The position numbers were made by a program, and so were the translations under genes. The notes beneath the pieces are model-generated. The model saw only the letters and a list, made by a program, of their open reading frames with translations. It did no database searches and was not told where the DNA came from. From positions 188,154 through 252,153 of the forward strand of contig PTEX01000207.1 in NCBI GenBank assembly GCA_003342815.1: a stretch of 64,000 nucleotides of DNA, written 5' to 3'. This stretch comes from Eudromia elegans. Its lineage: Eukaryota; Chordata; Aves; Tinamiformes; Tinamidae. Shown piece by piece: positions 1 to 12,111 of this stretch. Numbering within the stretch: position 1 is the first letter of the stretch; each line of letters begins with the position of its first letter.

Positions 1-3000
1 TAATTTGGTTTCTTTGATAATTTCCTTTTATGCTCTTGCATTTGTTTGCTTGGTATTTAGGAAATGTAAGTCTGATCGCACTGATTTGAATAAAGAGCCT
101 TGATTGCCCAACCATTTCGTACAATTCTCGTAGTTGGGTGATTTTGTGATGGACCACGCTGTTATATACCTGTTTAAAAGAGAAACTTGGAGAGCTTTTC
201 CAGCCTTTGTCAATGGCAAGACCCAAAAGCTGAATGAAGCAAATGGCTAAATAGGTATGGCTAGGAGCAGCATCATGGTATGGGGCTACAGGTAAGTTTT
301 GGTGCAGACTTATTGTAGGCTCAATTTGGTAGCTGTCAGAATTTGTGGGAGAGGTGAGTTTAAAAGCAAGATTTATAGGAGAATTGGAAGTATTGGCATC
401 TGGATTTTTTCCTGTTTTGTAGGAGGAGGACTGGAGACTCCTATGGGTAGGAGATGGACCACAGCGAAGGCAGCGCTTCTCCTCTTGTTTCAAAATAGAG
501 GTCCTTCCACATCACGCTTGCAAGTTACAGTGAAACTCTTACTAATGCTACAGGCCAAATTTTGTTCTCAGTTACACCCATGCAACCTTACTGAAGTCAG
601 CAATTGCCTGTTTTGCAACCATTGCCTGATGCAATAGCTTGAGGACTACATACCTTAAAGGTTTAAGACATGCTTGCATGACCAGTGCTGTGACAGCGTA
701 TATTCCTGGACACGAAATTGTTGCTGTCTTAATAATTGCTGCAGAATAACTGAGGTCAGTGGCGTTGCACAGTTGTAATTGACTGCACTGGGCCAGAAGC
801 ACGCATGCAGTATCCATGAGTTCACTGGGATGCAGAACAGACTGGCCTAGTCTCTCCCTCCGGTTGGAATGCCACTTTCCCACACCAGGCACTCCCTGAA
901 ATAATTATGTCCTCTTTAGACTCGCCCTTGAGCAATTATTCATCTAAGCCCTGCCTCAAACTGACATCACTGGAAAGTCCAATAAAAATACAGCAAGCTT
1001 TCAAACCATCCCAGGAAAGCAGAATACTATATCATTATTATTATTTCAGTGCAGCTGTTCACTGCTCATTTTCTTAACCTTATCTCACAATAAGGAGAGT
1101 TGGAGTTTCTCCCAGCAAATGGCCTTCAGGGAGAGCAGAGTCCTTGTTTCTTCTTCAATGAAGTGCAAATGTCAAAGAACTTCTATCAGTTCCATTTTTT
1201 CTCTGACAACTTTGTTGTCCTAAACATTCTCTGTTGATACAGATGCTATGCTTCTCATAGGATGGCTGATGTCATGATGTATATAGGTCAGGAATTTTCT
1301 CTTCTTTTTCTGTCCCCCTTTATTTATTTATTTTTAGTATTTTGAAATTCTTTCCCTCTTGAGCCTAAAAGTATATTCAGAACATATATTGGTTCAAGAA
1401 GAACGGTAAACAACATGAATTTACTTTAATTTAAAATAATCCCATGAAATTCTGTGAACTGGGCTTTCTTTGAGAAGTTGAAACTTGTGCAGTTGTCATA
1501 GGTAAAGCTGAAAAGCTGGGCCTGAATCAGAGCAAATAGTTGGGAATTTTATTTTTTTCTCACCATGTTCCTGTCTGAACTGGCATGAAGATCATTGGAT
1601 GAGATCAGTGCAGCTTTTTGTGTGTGGGGAGGGAGAGTTTCTTCTTGGTTTGCTGCAGAAAAGAATTTTCTGAATGAAAATAAATAAGGAAACTCATTGC
1701 AAAAAATGTCAAGGAGGCACTTGGAAAACTTTACGGGGAAGGATTCCTATTCTATAACACCTGATGATGGAAGCATGAGGCTTTGCAATTGTAAACATAA
1801 TTTCTCTCCACCCTGGTTGGCAATCGTATTCATTTTTTGGGTGTAACCCTTTCATGTACACAGCTGCGCTCCCCATTCCCATAGCAAGGCCTGACGGGTA
1901 AACCCTTTGATCTCGCACTCGAGCCTTCGCTTGCTTACACTGTGCTTATTACAACTTTTTAAACTCCTCCAGAGCAGGGTGTGATGGATGATCCTTGAGG
2001 AGCTGCCCTCTAGATCTCTGTGATTAGGCTGAGCTGATGGTTTCTCCCTGACAGGTGCAGGCAAGTTGATTTAAAAACAGCAACAAAAAAATCATTTTAG
2101 TAAAGCGAAACTCACTTGGTGTGACTTTTTTTCTTCTGCTGTCATATGAAGATCCGGAGCAGAGGTTTTACTTGACTTCCAAAGCAATGACTTCCATTTC
2201 TGCCTCTGGCACAAGAATCTCTTTAAATCACAGATTACTTGTTTCATACTTGCTTGTGTCATTTGGTACCAGCAATGGCGGTTCCTCCAGAAGCTGAACG
2301 CAAAAGCCATGGGAGAGAACTGCAAGTTTCATGTTCAGCTTGTTTCATTTTTGTTTGTTTGTTTTTCTCTGTGGTACCGATTCACAGGCCAATGAAGTCG
2401 AGGTTTGCAGCAGACTATGGGAAATATTAGACGGAATGCTAAACTCTCTGCACACTAAAAGCTCCCGTTGACATAAATCTTCATATTGTATCTGGTAAAT
2501 GTTTCAGATCATTAAGAAAGATATTGCCAGCTTTTCTAGGAGCTCCCCATCTCTCAGAGCGCAATTTGTAAGTGTGCTGCATGTCTGCAAAACACCATAG
2601 AATTGAGAAAAAAAAAAGAGAGGAAAAAAGAAAAATCTGATTTATTTTCCAATCTAAATGCTTTAAAAATTATTAACAAACTTCAGACTCCTTGCAAATC
2701 ATTACTGCATTGTCTTGCTGTTTTGGAGATTGTATGCCATGACAGTGACCAGCCAGCAATATGTGAAGCAATATGAAAAAAGGCTTTTTCTTTTACCAAT
2801 ATATTGCCTTGGATATTTATGCAGTACAGAACATGATACTTTTGTATTTTGGGATGTGTACACAAATAGCTTTTAGTTCATCCTTTCAAAAATATATTGT
2901 GTCTTTTTTTTTTTTTTTTTAAGGACAAAACGTCCCCATATTCACGCTTTGATGCCTGAGAAGTTTGGATAGGATCTCTACAGGGAAAGAAGATGGCACA

Positions 3001-3040
3001 CGAAGCACATGCGTCAGCGCAGCCACTTTTCAGTCTCTGT
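1..3040. other. Intergenic, no feature recognised
   Basis: AT-rich sequence with short chance frames on both strands and an A-rich patch near 2608-2640. I see no CR1, RNA gene or coding signal. Confidence 0.75.
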
Positions 3041-3124
3041 NNNNNNNNNNNNNNNNNNNNNNNNNNNNNNNNNNNNNNNNNNNNNNNNNNNNNNNNNNNN
3101 NNNNNNNNNNNNNNNNNNNNNNNN
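3041..3124. other. Assembly gap of 84 N
   Basis: An unbroken run of 84 N separates two CpG-containing flanks in an otherwise AT-rich region. Open frames drawn across it are meaningless. Confidence 0.99.
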
Positions 3125-6029
3125 GGCTGCAACAGAAGCCAGCGCGGTGCTGCAGGCAAAGGTGTCACCCAAGCTACCATAACTGATGAAGCCGAAGCTG
3201 CTTCCTGCGTGTTACCGTCCTGTACGTCAGACGAGCCGTGCATCTGCAGCCAGTTTGGGTGCCTGTGAGTGCTTCACTGTGTTCCGAACCGAGGACACAT
3301 CTGATCTGGGACAACCACTGTGAGCTGTCACCACCAGAAGTGAGAGAGGGACAGATTAAAGTCAGCTGAAGAAATTGATTATTTTAATGGTATTTTCCCC
3401 CCCATTTCTTCCCTTATTAGAGCTTTCCATCTTTGAACTCCAAAATATTTGAGCCCTGGTCTTTCACAGTGGTTTTCTGGTCATGAGTTACTGGAAGATG
3501 ACCTGAAGAATCATGCAGGGCTGCCTAGAAAAGGAATTTTGGAATATGAATACAAAACAAAACAAAAAACTATTCTCTTGAGAGCTCAGGCCTAGATTAA
3601 CAGCAGGAATTCATCAAAATGCTTTTGAAATGGCAGCAATCCTTCAAGGTCTTGTGCAGGGGGAAAAAATCCCATAGGTACAAGTCGAGGAGCAGTCATA
3701 TTAAGCATGGGAATCCCATTTCCTTTTTCCTTTTTCACAAATATCCAAAATACACTGACTACCTATCTAAAAGTTTTAAACCATTGCAATACTAGTTGGC
3801 AGTACAGTCTATGTGCCTGTGTAGACATATATAAAAAAACTGATCTCAAATATCAATATTACCAAGATTCCTCAAAGTCATATTTCAAAAGTAATATTCC
3901 CCATGACTAGTGTTGTCTTTTCACAGACATACAGGCAATCATGTATAAATGTAGGTATTAATGCAGGATTTAATATATGTTTTCTTTGCATAGAGATGCA
4001 CTGACCTTCTTCATGCTAAACTGGAAGGAAACATAAAAGAGGTTTTATACATATTATGAAAGAGGTTACTAGTAGCACTAGTCAATACAGAATGAGGTCA
4101 AAATCAGAAAATGACATGTTTCTTAGTTTTCATGAAAACTGATGGTGTTTTTTCCAACCCTTGCTTCACTGTAAGAAATAGAATACCTGGGGTTTTTTTG
4201 TCTGGTTCAATGAGAATGATAGTGTGTCAAATTGCACCAGATAAACCTCATAAGTCTAGTAGACAGTGCATATTATTCAGCTACATATATCTAGATAATT
4301 AAAATTTGTGAGATTTTTCTTCAGCTGAAAAAAATGAAAATAACACAAATAATATTAACATGCTTCCAAAATTCAACAATTTTGGCACAATTGTAGAAGT
4401 ATCCTTAAAGAAAAAAGCACACACACAAGTATGCAGCCCTTACAGTGGCAATCCCAGGCTTTTCAAAAGCAAGCAGTACACACATTCCTTAGTTATTTTA
4501 GGCATAAGATTAAGCATTGAGAGCCCTGAAAGGAATCTTTCCTAGCATGGAGAACAGTACCACAATAATAGTTTTGACCTGCCAATAAATATGTGCAGGC
4601 ACGCACTTAATGTGAAGATATTTACAAATAATTAAATGTATGTATAGGGTATCTGCTCAACTTTTACATATTATTGGGCATGAATGTGTATTTGACCTTT
4701 TCCTAAATCTGATAAACTTTCAGTGATACCAGAGCTTCTCTCCGACTGATGGACCCTGTGCAGCTGCTGAGTAATCCTTGTTAGAACATCATTTCTCATG
4801 CAAGCACTGAAACATTTCATCCACGCTTCTCTGTCTGGCAGACACAACTCTGCAGCTACTGTTACGGGTCAAGCGGCAAGTGTTTTTTGTTCTTTCTTTC
4901 TGTTTGTTTGTTCGTTTGTTTTTGTTTTTCTTCCCCTGAAGGTTTAATGCCAGGTGCATTCCTTGTTCCCAGCACAAACTACAGTCACAAAGTAGTGTTT
5001 AGTTAACTGAGCCAAAACAGATTAATTATTGTCAGGGTAAATGAGGGATAGCACAGGAAGCAGAGAAGGGAGGATACTAAAGATAAGGTGGGAAAGGAAT
5101 GCGGTGGAGGGAAAGGCAAAGAAAGAGGTAGACAGTGATGAGAGAAAGGGCAGTAAAATCTTCCTTTGGTGAGACGGGGAATCACGATGCTTTACGTGAG
5201 ACAAGTTGCCAGGCAGGTGAGGGTGAGCCCTTGGCCTCCATGGCAGGGGTGGCAAAGGAAGGGAGGATGGGAGGGGACCTGCTCCTTCTCCTACGGAAGC
5301 ATGTGTGCCTCCTGGCTGCCCATGGGGAGCAGGAATGCCAGGCCTCTGCTGGGAAAGGAGCATGGTGCCATGTGCCAGGCTCTGCTCTGTTTGTCTCTTT
5401 GGGGTCTGCTCTTTGCAAAAGGATTGGGATCTAGCATGGGATGCTATAGCTAAAGAAATTACTAATTATTGATGACAACGAACAATTTGACCAGACTGAG
5501 TTTCAATTACAAAGAAGCAAAGTTCACCAGTGACGAGTTCAATACCGGCAAATGTGGCAGGCTTTTTAACTGCTGCTCTGGTGGAAGAATGAATCCTCTA
5601 GGAGCAGTGTGTGGACTTCCATGAAAAGCCTTGTTGCAGTGGCAGTTGATGAGCATGTGTGGTTGCAGGTTTGCTTTCTTACCCTGAGGTCACCACCCAG
5701 GTGGAGTTAGCACTTCGAGATTCAGAGGGACTGTGGTGGACCTGTTGTCCCCTATGTCCATTATGGCTGTACATACAGAGTGCAATTACCTAATGCAGTG
5801 AAGTTGGTCAAAGTGAGGTTTAGTGCTGTGATAATTAAGGAATTACTGAAAAATATGAAGCCTTCACTGATTGTTATAAGAGAAGTCATCCCTTGGGGAA
5901 GGAAAAATGAATTCAGGCAGTGGCTAAGGAGGGAGGTCATCAGTGGAGTCTCGCATGAGTCATCTGGTCAACATAGCCAGAAATGATCTGGAAGAGGTAG
6001 ATGGTGAGGTAAAAAAATCTGTGGGTGGT
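3125..6029. other. Intergenic, no gene recognised
   Basis: After the GC-richer flank of the gap (to about 3300) the sequence is AT-rich. A purine-rich stretch at 5040-5170 and a GC-richer stretch at 5200-5430 give overlapping open frames on both strands, which signals composition and not coding. Confidence 0.7.
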
Positions 6030-6290
6030 TCTAAGATGTCAGAATGAAGAGGTTAACAGTTGATTGAGAAGGAGTGCAGAAGGACTCTATGACACTGACT
6101 GGATGAGGAAATAGCACATAAAATATGGTACAAATAAGTGCAACATGATGCACCCGATGAGGATCAGCAAAATAATTCCAACTTCTTTTAATAGTGTGTG
6201 TGGGTAAGGGGGGGTTCCAAGCTGGTAGTTGTTGCACAGGAATGATGTCTGGGATTATAGCACAGCTCACTCTCAATTTAAAATATTTAA
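6030..6290 (+). mobile_element. Probable ancient CR1/L3-like ORF2 fragment
   Basis: Phrases such as AAGTGCAACATGATGCACCC, and later a motif resembling the line of CR1 ORF2 after the residues KFN-KC-VLH, suggest a decayed, older CR1-type copy directly upstream of the younger 3' end at 6357. Many stops and gaps make the border and subfamily uncertain. Confidence 0.4.
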
Positions 6291-6356
6291 ACATTTAAAA
6301 TTCAAAGAGCACTTGGGAAAGCAATGGAGAACAGATTGGAAGATGACAATATGTGA

Positions 6357-6548
6357 CAGGGTGACAGCCCTGGAACAGGCTGCCCAGAGAGGTTATGGAG
6401 TCTCCTTCTCTGGAGATCTTCAAAACCCGCCTGGACATCACCCTGTGCCACGTGCTCTAGGGGACCCTGCGTGTGCAGGGGGGTTGGACTAGATGACCTC
6501 TACAGGTCCCTTCCAACCCTAGCCATTCTATGATTCTATGATTCTATG
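6357..6548 (+). mobile_element. CR1 3' end with terminal octamers
   Basis: The fragment starts near GGGTGACAGCCCTGGAACAG and runs through TTGGACTAGATGACCTCTAC to three perfect ATTCTATG octamers at 6525-6548, the hallmark 3' terminus of CR1. It is heavily 5'-truncated and has no reverse transcriptase left. Confidence 0.95.
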
Positions 6549-9179
6549 TAGAAGTATGTTTCTATGGTACTTGCATGCTATGAATACTGGTACAGATTCA
6601 ATCTTTCTACCTCAAAACCAGAGTTTTAAAAATGGAAAAAAAAAATAGAGAGATGTGTCCAAGGTAATCAGGAGTACAGAATAGTCACCAGGTTTACAAG
6701 ATGCTAATGGAGCTGCTTATGCACAGTATGCACATTTTAGATTTCTAAATTTACGTGGAAAGAAGGGAAACCCATTGCATCTAATTCAAAACACTCCTGT
6801 GATGAAGTGTATAAGCCAAGTTATAATGTTTAGTGGAGTCTTAGAAGAGATTTGGGGATGTATCACTATGACTTGCCCTGCACAAAGGCAGATCTGTAGG
6901 TACGTGCTTCTTAGCTACCTGATGGTCTCTGGATACTAAGCTTGACAGACCAATCTTGTGTTTCTTATTAGATAAGCTCGTTCCTGTTCATATCCCCTGT
7001 CATTCAGCTTCTCTTATAGCACTGATTCTGCTTTGGATGTAAGGGAAGGGATCAACCTAGAAACAGATTAAGTGTGTAAATCTACCCTTACAAACCTTCC
7101 CCTTCCATGCCAATCGGTGCTAGTCCAGTTTGGACTGGACCATGAGTGTGCGTATGTGCTGTCCTTTGGAGCATCAGCAGATGTATATAAAACGTTTTGT
7201 ACTATTTATGACGACTCCTGATTTACCCTATGGTATTATATAGTTCAGATGCCGCTAATGAGCATTTTGACAGCACCCTTGGGTATTGTGCAGTTCTGCA
7301 GCCCAAGGGCAGTACCAGGCCTTCTGCTCTGCCATGGGCAATTCTGTCATTGTCTGTAATGACAACTTGACCACCTCATTTGATTTACGTCACAAGTTCT
7401 ATAATGTAACCCGTTGCAAGGGATATCTGCAGAAATAGGCTTGAGACAGTGCCACAATCTGTAGCAGACAAGTAATGCATCCCAACTGCTTCATTCAGAC
7501 TGTGTGCATTGGCCATCCTTTACTTACATGGTGCACTTGTGTATCACACTGCTGCCTGTGTAGTTCTGTTTGTGTAACCACAACTGCCTGATTTGCTTCA
7601 TGTCAGTGACAAGCACATTGCAGTGAAGTCCTTTAAGCAATCTTGAGGCCCATTTGGCTGTATATCAAGCTTGATGAAAGGCAACCTTTTCCCAGAAAAG
7701 CATATAAGCTTAGTAGATTTGATAAGCAAAAGCTGGGGGAAAGGAGGAAATCTTGTCTCTAACATGCAAGACCACACTGCAGTTCATCTGACAGTTAAAA
7801 AGAGTGAAACAATTTATGGAAGAATTGCCCAGTATCTTCTAGGGTCAAGCTTCCAGATAAGAAAACTGGTGAAATACGTTGCAAAGTGGAGCAGGTGCAA
7901 ACATCTACTGGGAGCTGCTGCTTGTCTTTCCACTCCAGTGGGAAAAAGGAGACCAGAGAGGCCAGTAGGACAAGCCTTATGAAAGGCGGATACATAATGA
8001 CTGATTTTATGCACAACAGTGTTGGTGGGTCACAGTCTTGGACCTTGTAGCAGAATGGGCTGGACTCTCCTGATGTCAGCCATAGACGCAGTCTTTCCCT
8101 GACCATTCCTGAGATGGAAGATAGTGCTGTTGTTACTGGCACCAGCCAACCAACTTAACAGGTCAGGACTAGTTTTGCAAAAAACATATACATGTATAAA
8201 TATGTATATCCATATCCGTATCCATACACACATACTAATATGTATATACACTGTATATATATTACTATATAAACCAGCATATCAGTGAATAATTTTTGTA
8301 GCAGAAACACAATTGTGCAACTTTATGTGCCAAAACTTATGGTGCATTACAATGATTGCATAGATTTCTCCTCCTTCCCTCTTCCACTTGTAACCTGTGC
8401 AGGCAATGAACAATGTCTAGCTTACTCTTGATTTTTCTGCAATATATATATATAAAAAAGGTACTTATCATCAGTATCATGTATTTAAACAATATTGTCC
8501 TTACATGCAAAATAGAGAGATACAGTATAACACATAGTAATAAAAAGTTGTAAGTACTAGAACTATAAACATGTTTTGACCTGTTCCTCAGCTGTTATAA
8601 ATTATTTTATATGCACTGAAATTTCCTGGTAAAGTGCTGCCCTTTTACATGTTTAAGTTAAAAACCTCAGTTAATAGCTTCTTTCTTGGTCATACATTTA
8701 TTACTATTTCATAAAGTGGTTTGAATAGAAAGCAGAGACGACTTTGAGATCTGCACTGTGATCCCTTCATTCAGGGATGGCTGCAGTCATCCCTTCATAC
8801 AGGGCAGGTCTCGGCACCAAGCTGGACACAATGCAGTGATTGCTCAGCCCATTTAAAATGGGTCAAACCCATTGACAAGAGCTGTGTCTGCCAGTTAGGT
8901 CTTCTGCTGTTGTGGTAAGGACCTCAAGCAGGAGGAGAGAAAATTGCTTGTGTTCATAAGCAGACAGCCTTTCGGCCTCAAGATCATGCTAAGGTTGATA
9001 AAGGTGCAGCATGAGCTAGAGAACTTATAGCTTTGCTTTCTTCCTATAGTGATCATGTGTTTTTTGATGGAAAGAGCATGGTCAGGAGTAACATAAGGCT
9101 GAATCCACCTCATGACTGTCAGGGATCCTTCAGGAAGACAGTTGCATTGACTGGAGATGCCAACAGCCAGTAACATTTT
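6549..9179. other. Intergenic, simple sequence only
   Basis: The only structure is a TA-rich stretch at about 8186-8273 and a small local duplication near 8761-8800 (the phrase ATCCCTTCAT occurs twice). I see no coding signal. Confidence 0.7.
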
Positions 9180-10036
9180 ATATTGCTGATGATATGAAAC
9201 TGGGAGGAATAGCTGATGGCCCTGAGGGCTGCGCTGCCATGCAGAGGGACCTGGACAGACTGGACAACTGGGTGGAGAGAAACCTCATGAAGTTCAACAA
9301 GGGCAAGTGTAGGGTCCTGCACCTGGGGAAGAATAACCCTAGACATGCCTACAGGCTGGGGACCGACCTCCTGGAGAGCAGCCCCGCAGAGAGGGACCTG
9401 GGCGTCATGGTGGACGACAAGTTGACCATGAGGCAGCAGTGCCCTCGTGGCCAAGAAGGCCAATGGGATCTTGGGGTGCATTAAGCAGAGCGTCTCCAGC
9501 AGGTCGAGGGAGATGATTCTGCCCCTCTACTCAGCCCTGGTGAGGCCGCACCTCGAGTACTGCGTGCAGTTCTGGGCTCCCCAGTGCAGGAGGGATGTGG
9601 AGCTGCTAGAGAGAGTCCAGCACAGGGCCACAAAGATGATTAGGGGNCTGGAACATCTGCCCTATGAGGAAAGGCTGAGAGAGCTGGGCCTCTTCAGCCT
9701 GGAGAAGAGAAGACTGAGAGGGGACCTCATCAGTGTGTTTAAATACCTCAAGGGAGGGAATGAGGAGGAGGGGGCTGGCCTCTTCTCAGTGGTGGCCAGT
9801 GATAGAACAGGAGGAAACAGCCAAAAATTGAGGCACCAAAAGCTCCACAGGAACTTGAGAAAGAACTTCTTAACAGTGAGGGTGACAGAGCCCTGGCACA
9901 GGCTGCCCAGAGAGGTTGTGGAGTCTCCTTCTCTGGAGATCTTCAAAACCTGCTTGGATACCACCCTGTGCCACGTGCTCTAGGAGACCCTGTGTGTGCA
10001 GAGGGGTTGGACTAGATGATCTCTAGAGGTCTATGA
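9180..10036 (+). mobile_element. CR1 retrotransposon, 3' part of ORF2 and 3' end
   Basis: This is a 5'-truncated CR1 in which the C-terminal part of the ORF2 endonuclease/reverse transcriptase polyprotein is still readable. One frame covers 9194-9484 ([20 protein letters not shown]), and a second covers 9447-9983 ([40 protein letters not shown]). The frame switches near 9440-9450, where the copy is short by two bases, so it is dead. It ends GGTTGGACTAGATGATCTCT and a degenerate ATGATTCTCTGAT tail. It is the youngest-looking CR1 here. One N (9647) falls in a Gly codon. Confidence 0.93.
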
Positions 10037-11129
10037 TTCTCTGATATTAGCAATATTAGCAACTGATGTATTAGAATCACGTCATCCCACAGAGCATCCT
10101 TGGTATTGGCTAGGGAATAGAGGTTGGTAAGTGACTCCTTCCCTGAGCTTCATATTCTCTTCTTCTTGGCATGATGTCCTAATGAAATCCTTTGCTTGGT
10201 CTATGAAACATGCTGCTCTTTCACCATGTTCTGTGATTTTCTTTGCTGGTGTGGAACAGAAGCAAGGGAAGGGGCCAAGCCTGGAGAATGAAAGATAAAG
10301 CACGTTTGTTTATGGCTGAGTCAGAGGACAGTCAGACGGAGTGTTTCCCTGTAACCTAATAGATGCATTAATCACCATGACTGCAGCTACTCCCACTAAT
10401 GGCCAGAAAAGGACCTCGATTTCTCATAACTTTGCTGATACCACATGAGGTCTCTGAAAAAATTCTCTTGTAGCAGGTACAATTATAGTATTTAATAGGC
10501 GTGCTCGATGTGGAAAGATTTTTTATTATCTTGCATTAGACACAGCATAATCGCAGTAAGAACAAACATTTTATGTAATTTCAGATTAAATTAAACCATT
10601 TTGTTTTAGTGGGGATATAATCAGAACATTCCTGAGCAACTGGCAAAGAAAGTTAATTTATATGTTTGTTTGTTTTGGCAAATGAGATATTTTCTGATAG
10701 TATTAATGCTATATGCTAGTAAAGGATTTACTGGGCAGCACTCAGTCCAGTATGGCCCTGATAAAATCATTCATCAAATTTACAAAAACATTTGTAAAGC
10801 TTGTCTATGTGTGCTCAAATACATGCATGTCAATGTCACATAAATAACATATTTATGCCTATGTAGAGAAAGAACAAAGAATCCTGTAAATGAAAACCAA
10901 AACTGTTTTAGGCTGAATGGCTTCACTTCTTTGCTCTGCCAGTCTTGAGGATGCTGAGCAAGTCATTTACGGCCTCTCCCTTTGTGCCTCAGGGCCTCAC
11001 CTATAACATGGGAGATAATCTTTCCATGTATGAAAAGACAGCTCTTTGCATGGGTGTTCTGTAAAAAAAGGGATAAGTAAAATTTTGTTGCTGAATGGTT
11101 TACCCTAGCAGACTGAAGTTCACCACTTT
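10037..11129. other. Intergenic, nothing recognised
   Basis: AT-rich sequence between two CR1 copies with short chance frames only. Confidence 0.7.
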
Positions 11130-11190
11130 CACAGAATCATGGAATCACGCGATGGTTAAGGTTGGAAAGCACCTCCAGAGATCACACACC
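11130..11190 (-). mobile_element. Short CR1 3'-end fragment
   Basis: The + strand reads CACAGAATCATGGAATCACG, then GATGGTTAAGGTTGGAAAGC and ACCTCCAGAGATCA, which is the reverse complement of a CR1 3' end. Only about 60 bases remain. Confidence 0.8.
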
Positions 11191-11192
11191 TT

Positions 11193-12111
11193 GTGTCACA
11201 GGGTGCTGTAGTGACTCGGCTCTGCTGGTGAAGGGAGCAGTACCCGTCTCCTAGCTACTGTGCGCGGTCCCTGCCCTCTCCGTGGCCTATAGCCTGGTGA
11301 CAGCTATGCAGCTTATGACTTTGGGCACACGCAGCCTCTATAAAGGCTGTAAAACCAGAGCTACTTTGCCTTGTTCACGGCTGGGTCAAGAACCAATGCC
11401 TGCCCACTCAGCAAGACTGAGGTTGCAGCAGTGAGTGTCCGTGGGTCTGACCCTCCATTGCCTTTTCGGCTGGAGTTTACCCTCCCCTCTGTGGCAGTTC
11501 CCAGGTGTCCTTGGCTTTCTTCTCTGCCTGGCCTCTGCTGGCTGGAGGTAGACGAGTTCTGCTGTCACTTGAGCTATGCTGACATAATGTCTACAGTTGA
11601 CTGTTTCAGGTGCAGGGGTTTTATTTATGTGATTACCTTATGTGCGGGGGTCTTTACATCTCCCCCACCACAAACGCTGCATCTCCTCAATCACCACCTG
11701 CTTGGGTGGTTGCAAGCAATCCCACGCGCTCTCAGCACCACGCTGCCTGGCTACGTGGCCATGGCTCCTGCCCAGCCTGCACTGGTCTGGTGCACACTAC
11801 AACAGGCCCTTCTTCTGCAGGGGGGTGTTTTCTTTGCTGTCAATTGGAGTGCCAAGCCGTGGAGCCGTTTTCAGTCTGGCAGGCAGGTGAATGCTGGGGA
11901 GGAGCTTAAGGGTGTGAGTAGAGAACAGCGAGCGTTTTCGCTCTTTGGCACAACGCAGCAGCGGGCTGGGTGCATAGTAGTTGAGGGAAGAGGGAATTTC
12001 CTTGTGTTTGGAATGTGGAAACCTGGCTGGATCCAAGCTGCAGTGCACCCCGTTTCCTCACCCAGCTTGCACCGTGGGTTATTTTCAGCCTTTATTGTGG
12101 TCTTTGTATAA
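11193..12111 (+). other. Unassigned GC-rich block with a TATA box and a 246-codon open frame
   Basis: Directly after a CR1 scrap, GC content rises and a TATAAAGG (11339-11346) lies 25 bases before the start of a stop-free frame (11371-12111). The predicted 246-residue protein is rich in Trp, Cys, Leu and Ser, matches no family that I know, and shows no domain. The first 480 bases, from TGTG at 11193 to CCACCACA near 11680, could be an LTR. I give neither a gene nor an LTR more than a modest chance. Confidence 0.3.

Noticed and set aside
9194-9983. Possible functional reverse-transcriptase gene
   Set aside because: It is the truncated 3' part of a CR1 with a frame break and no N-terminal endonuclease or catalytic core.
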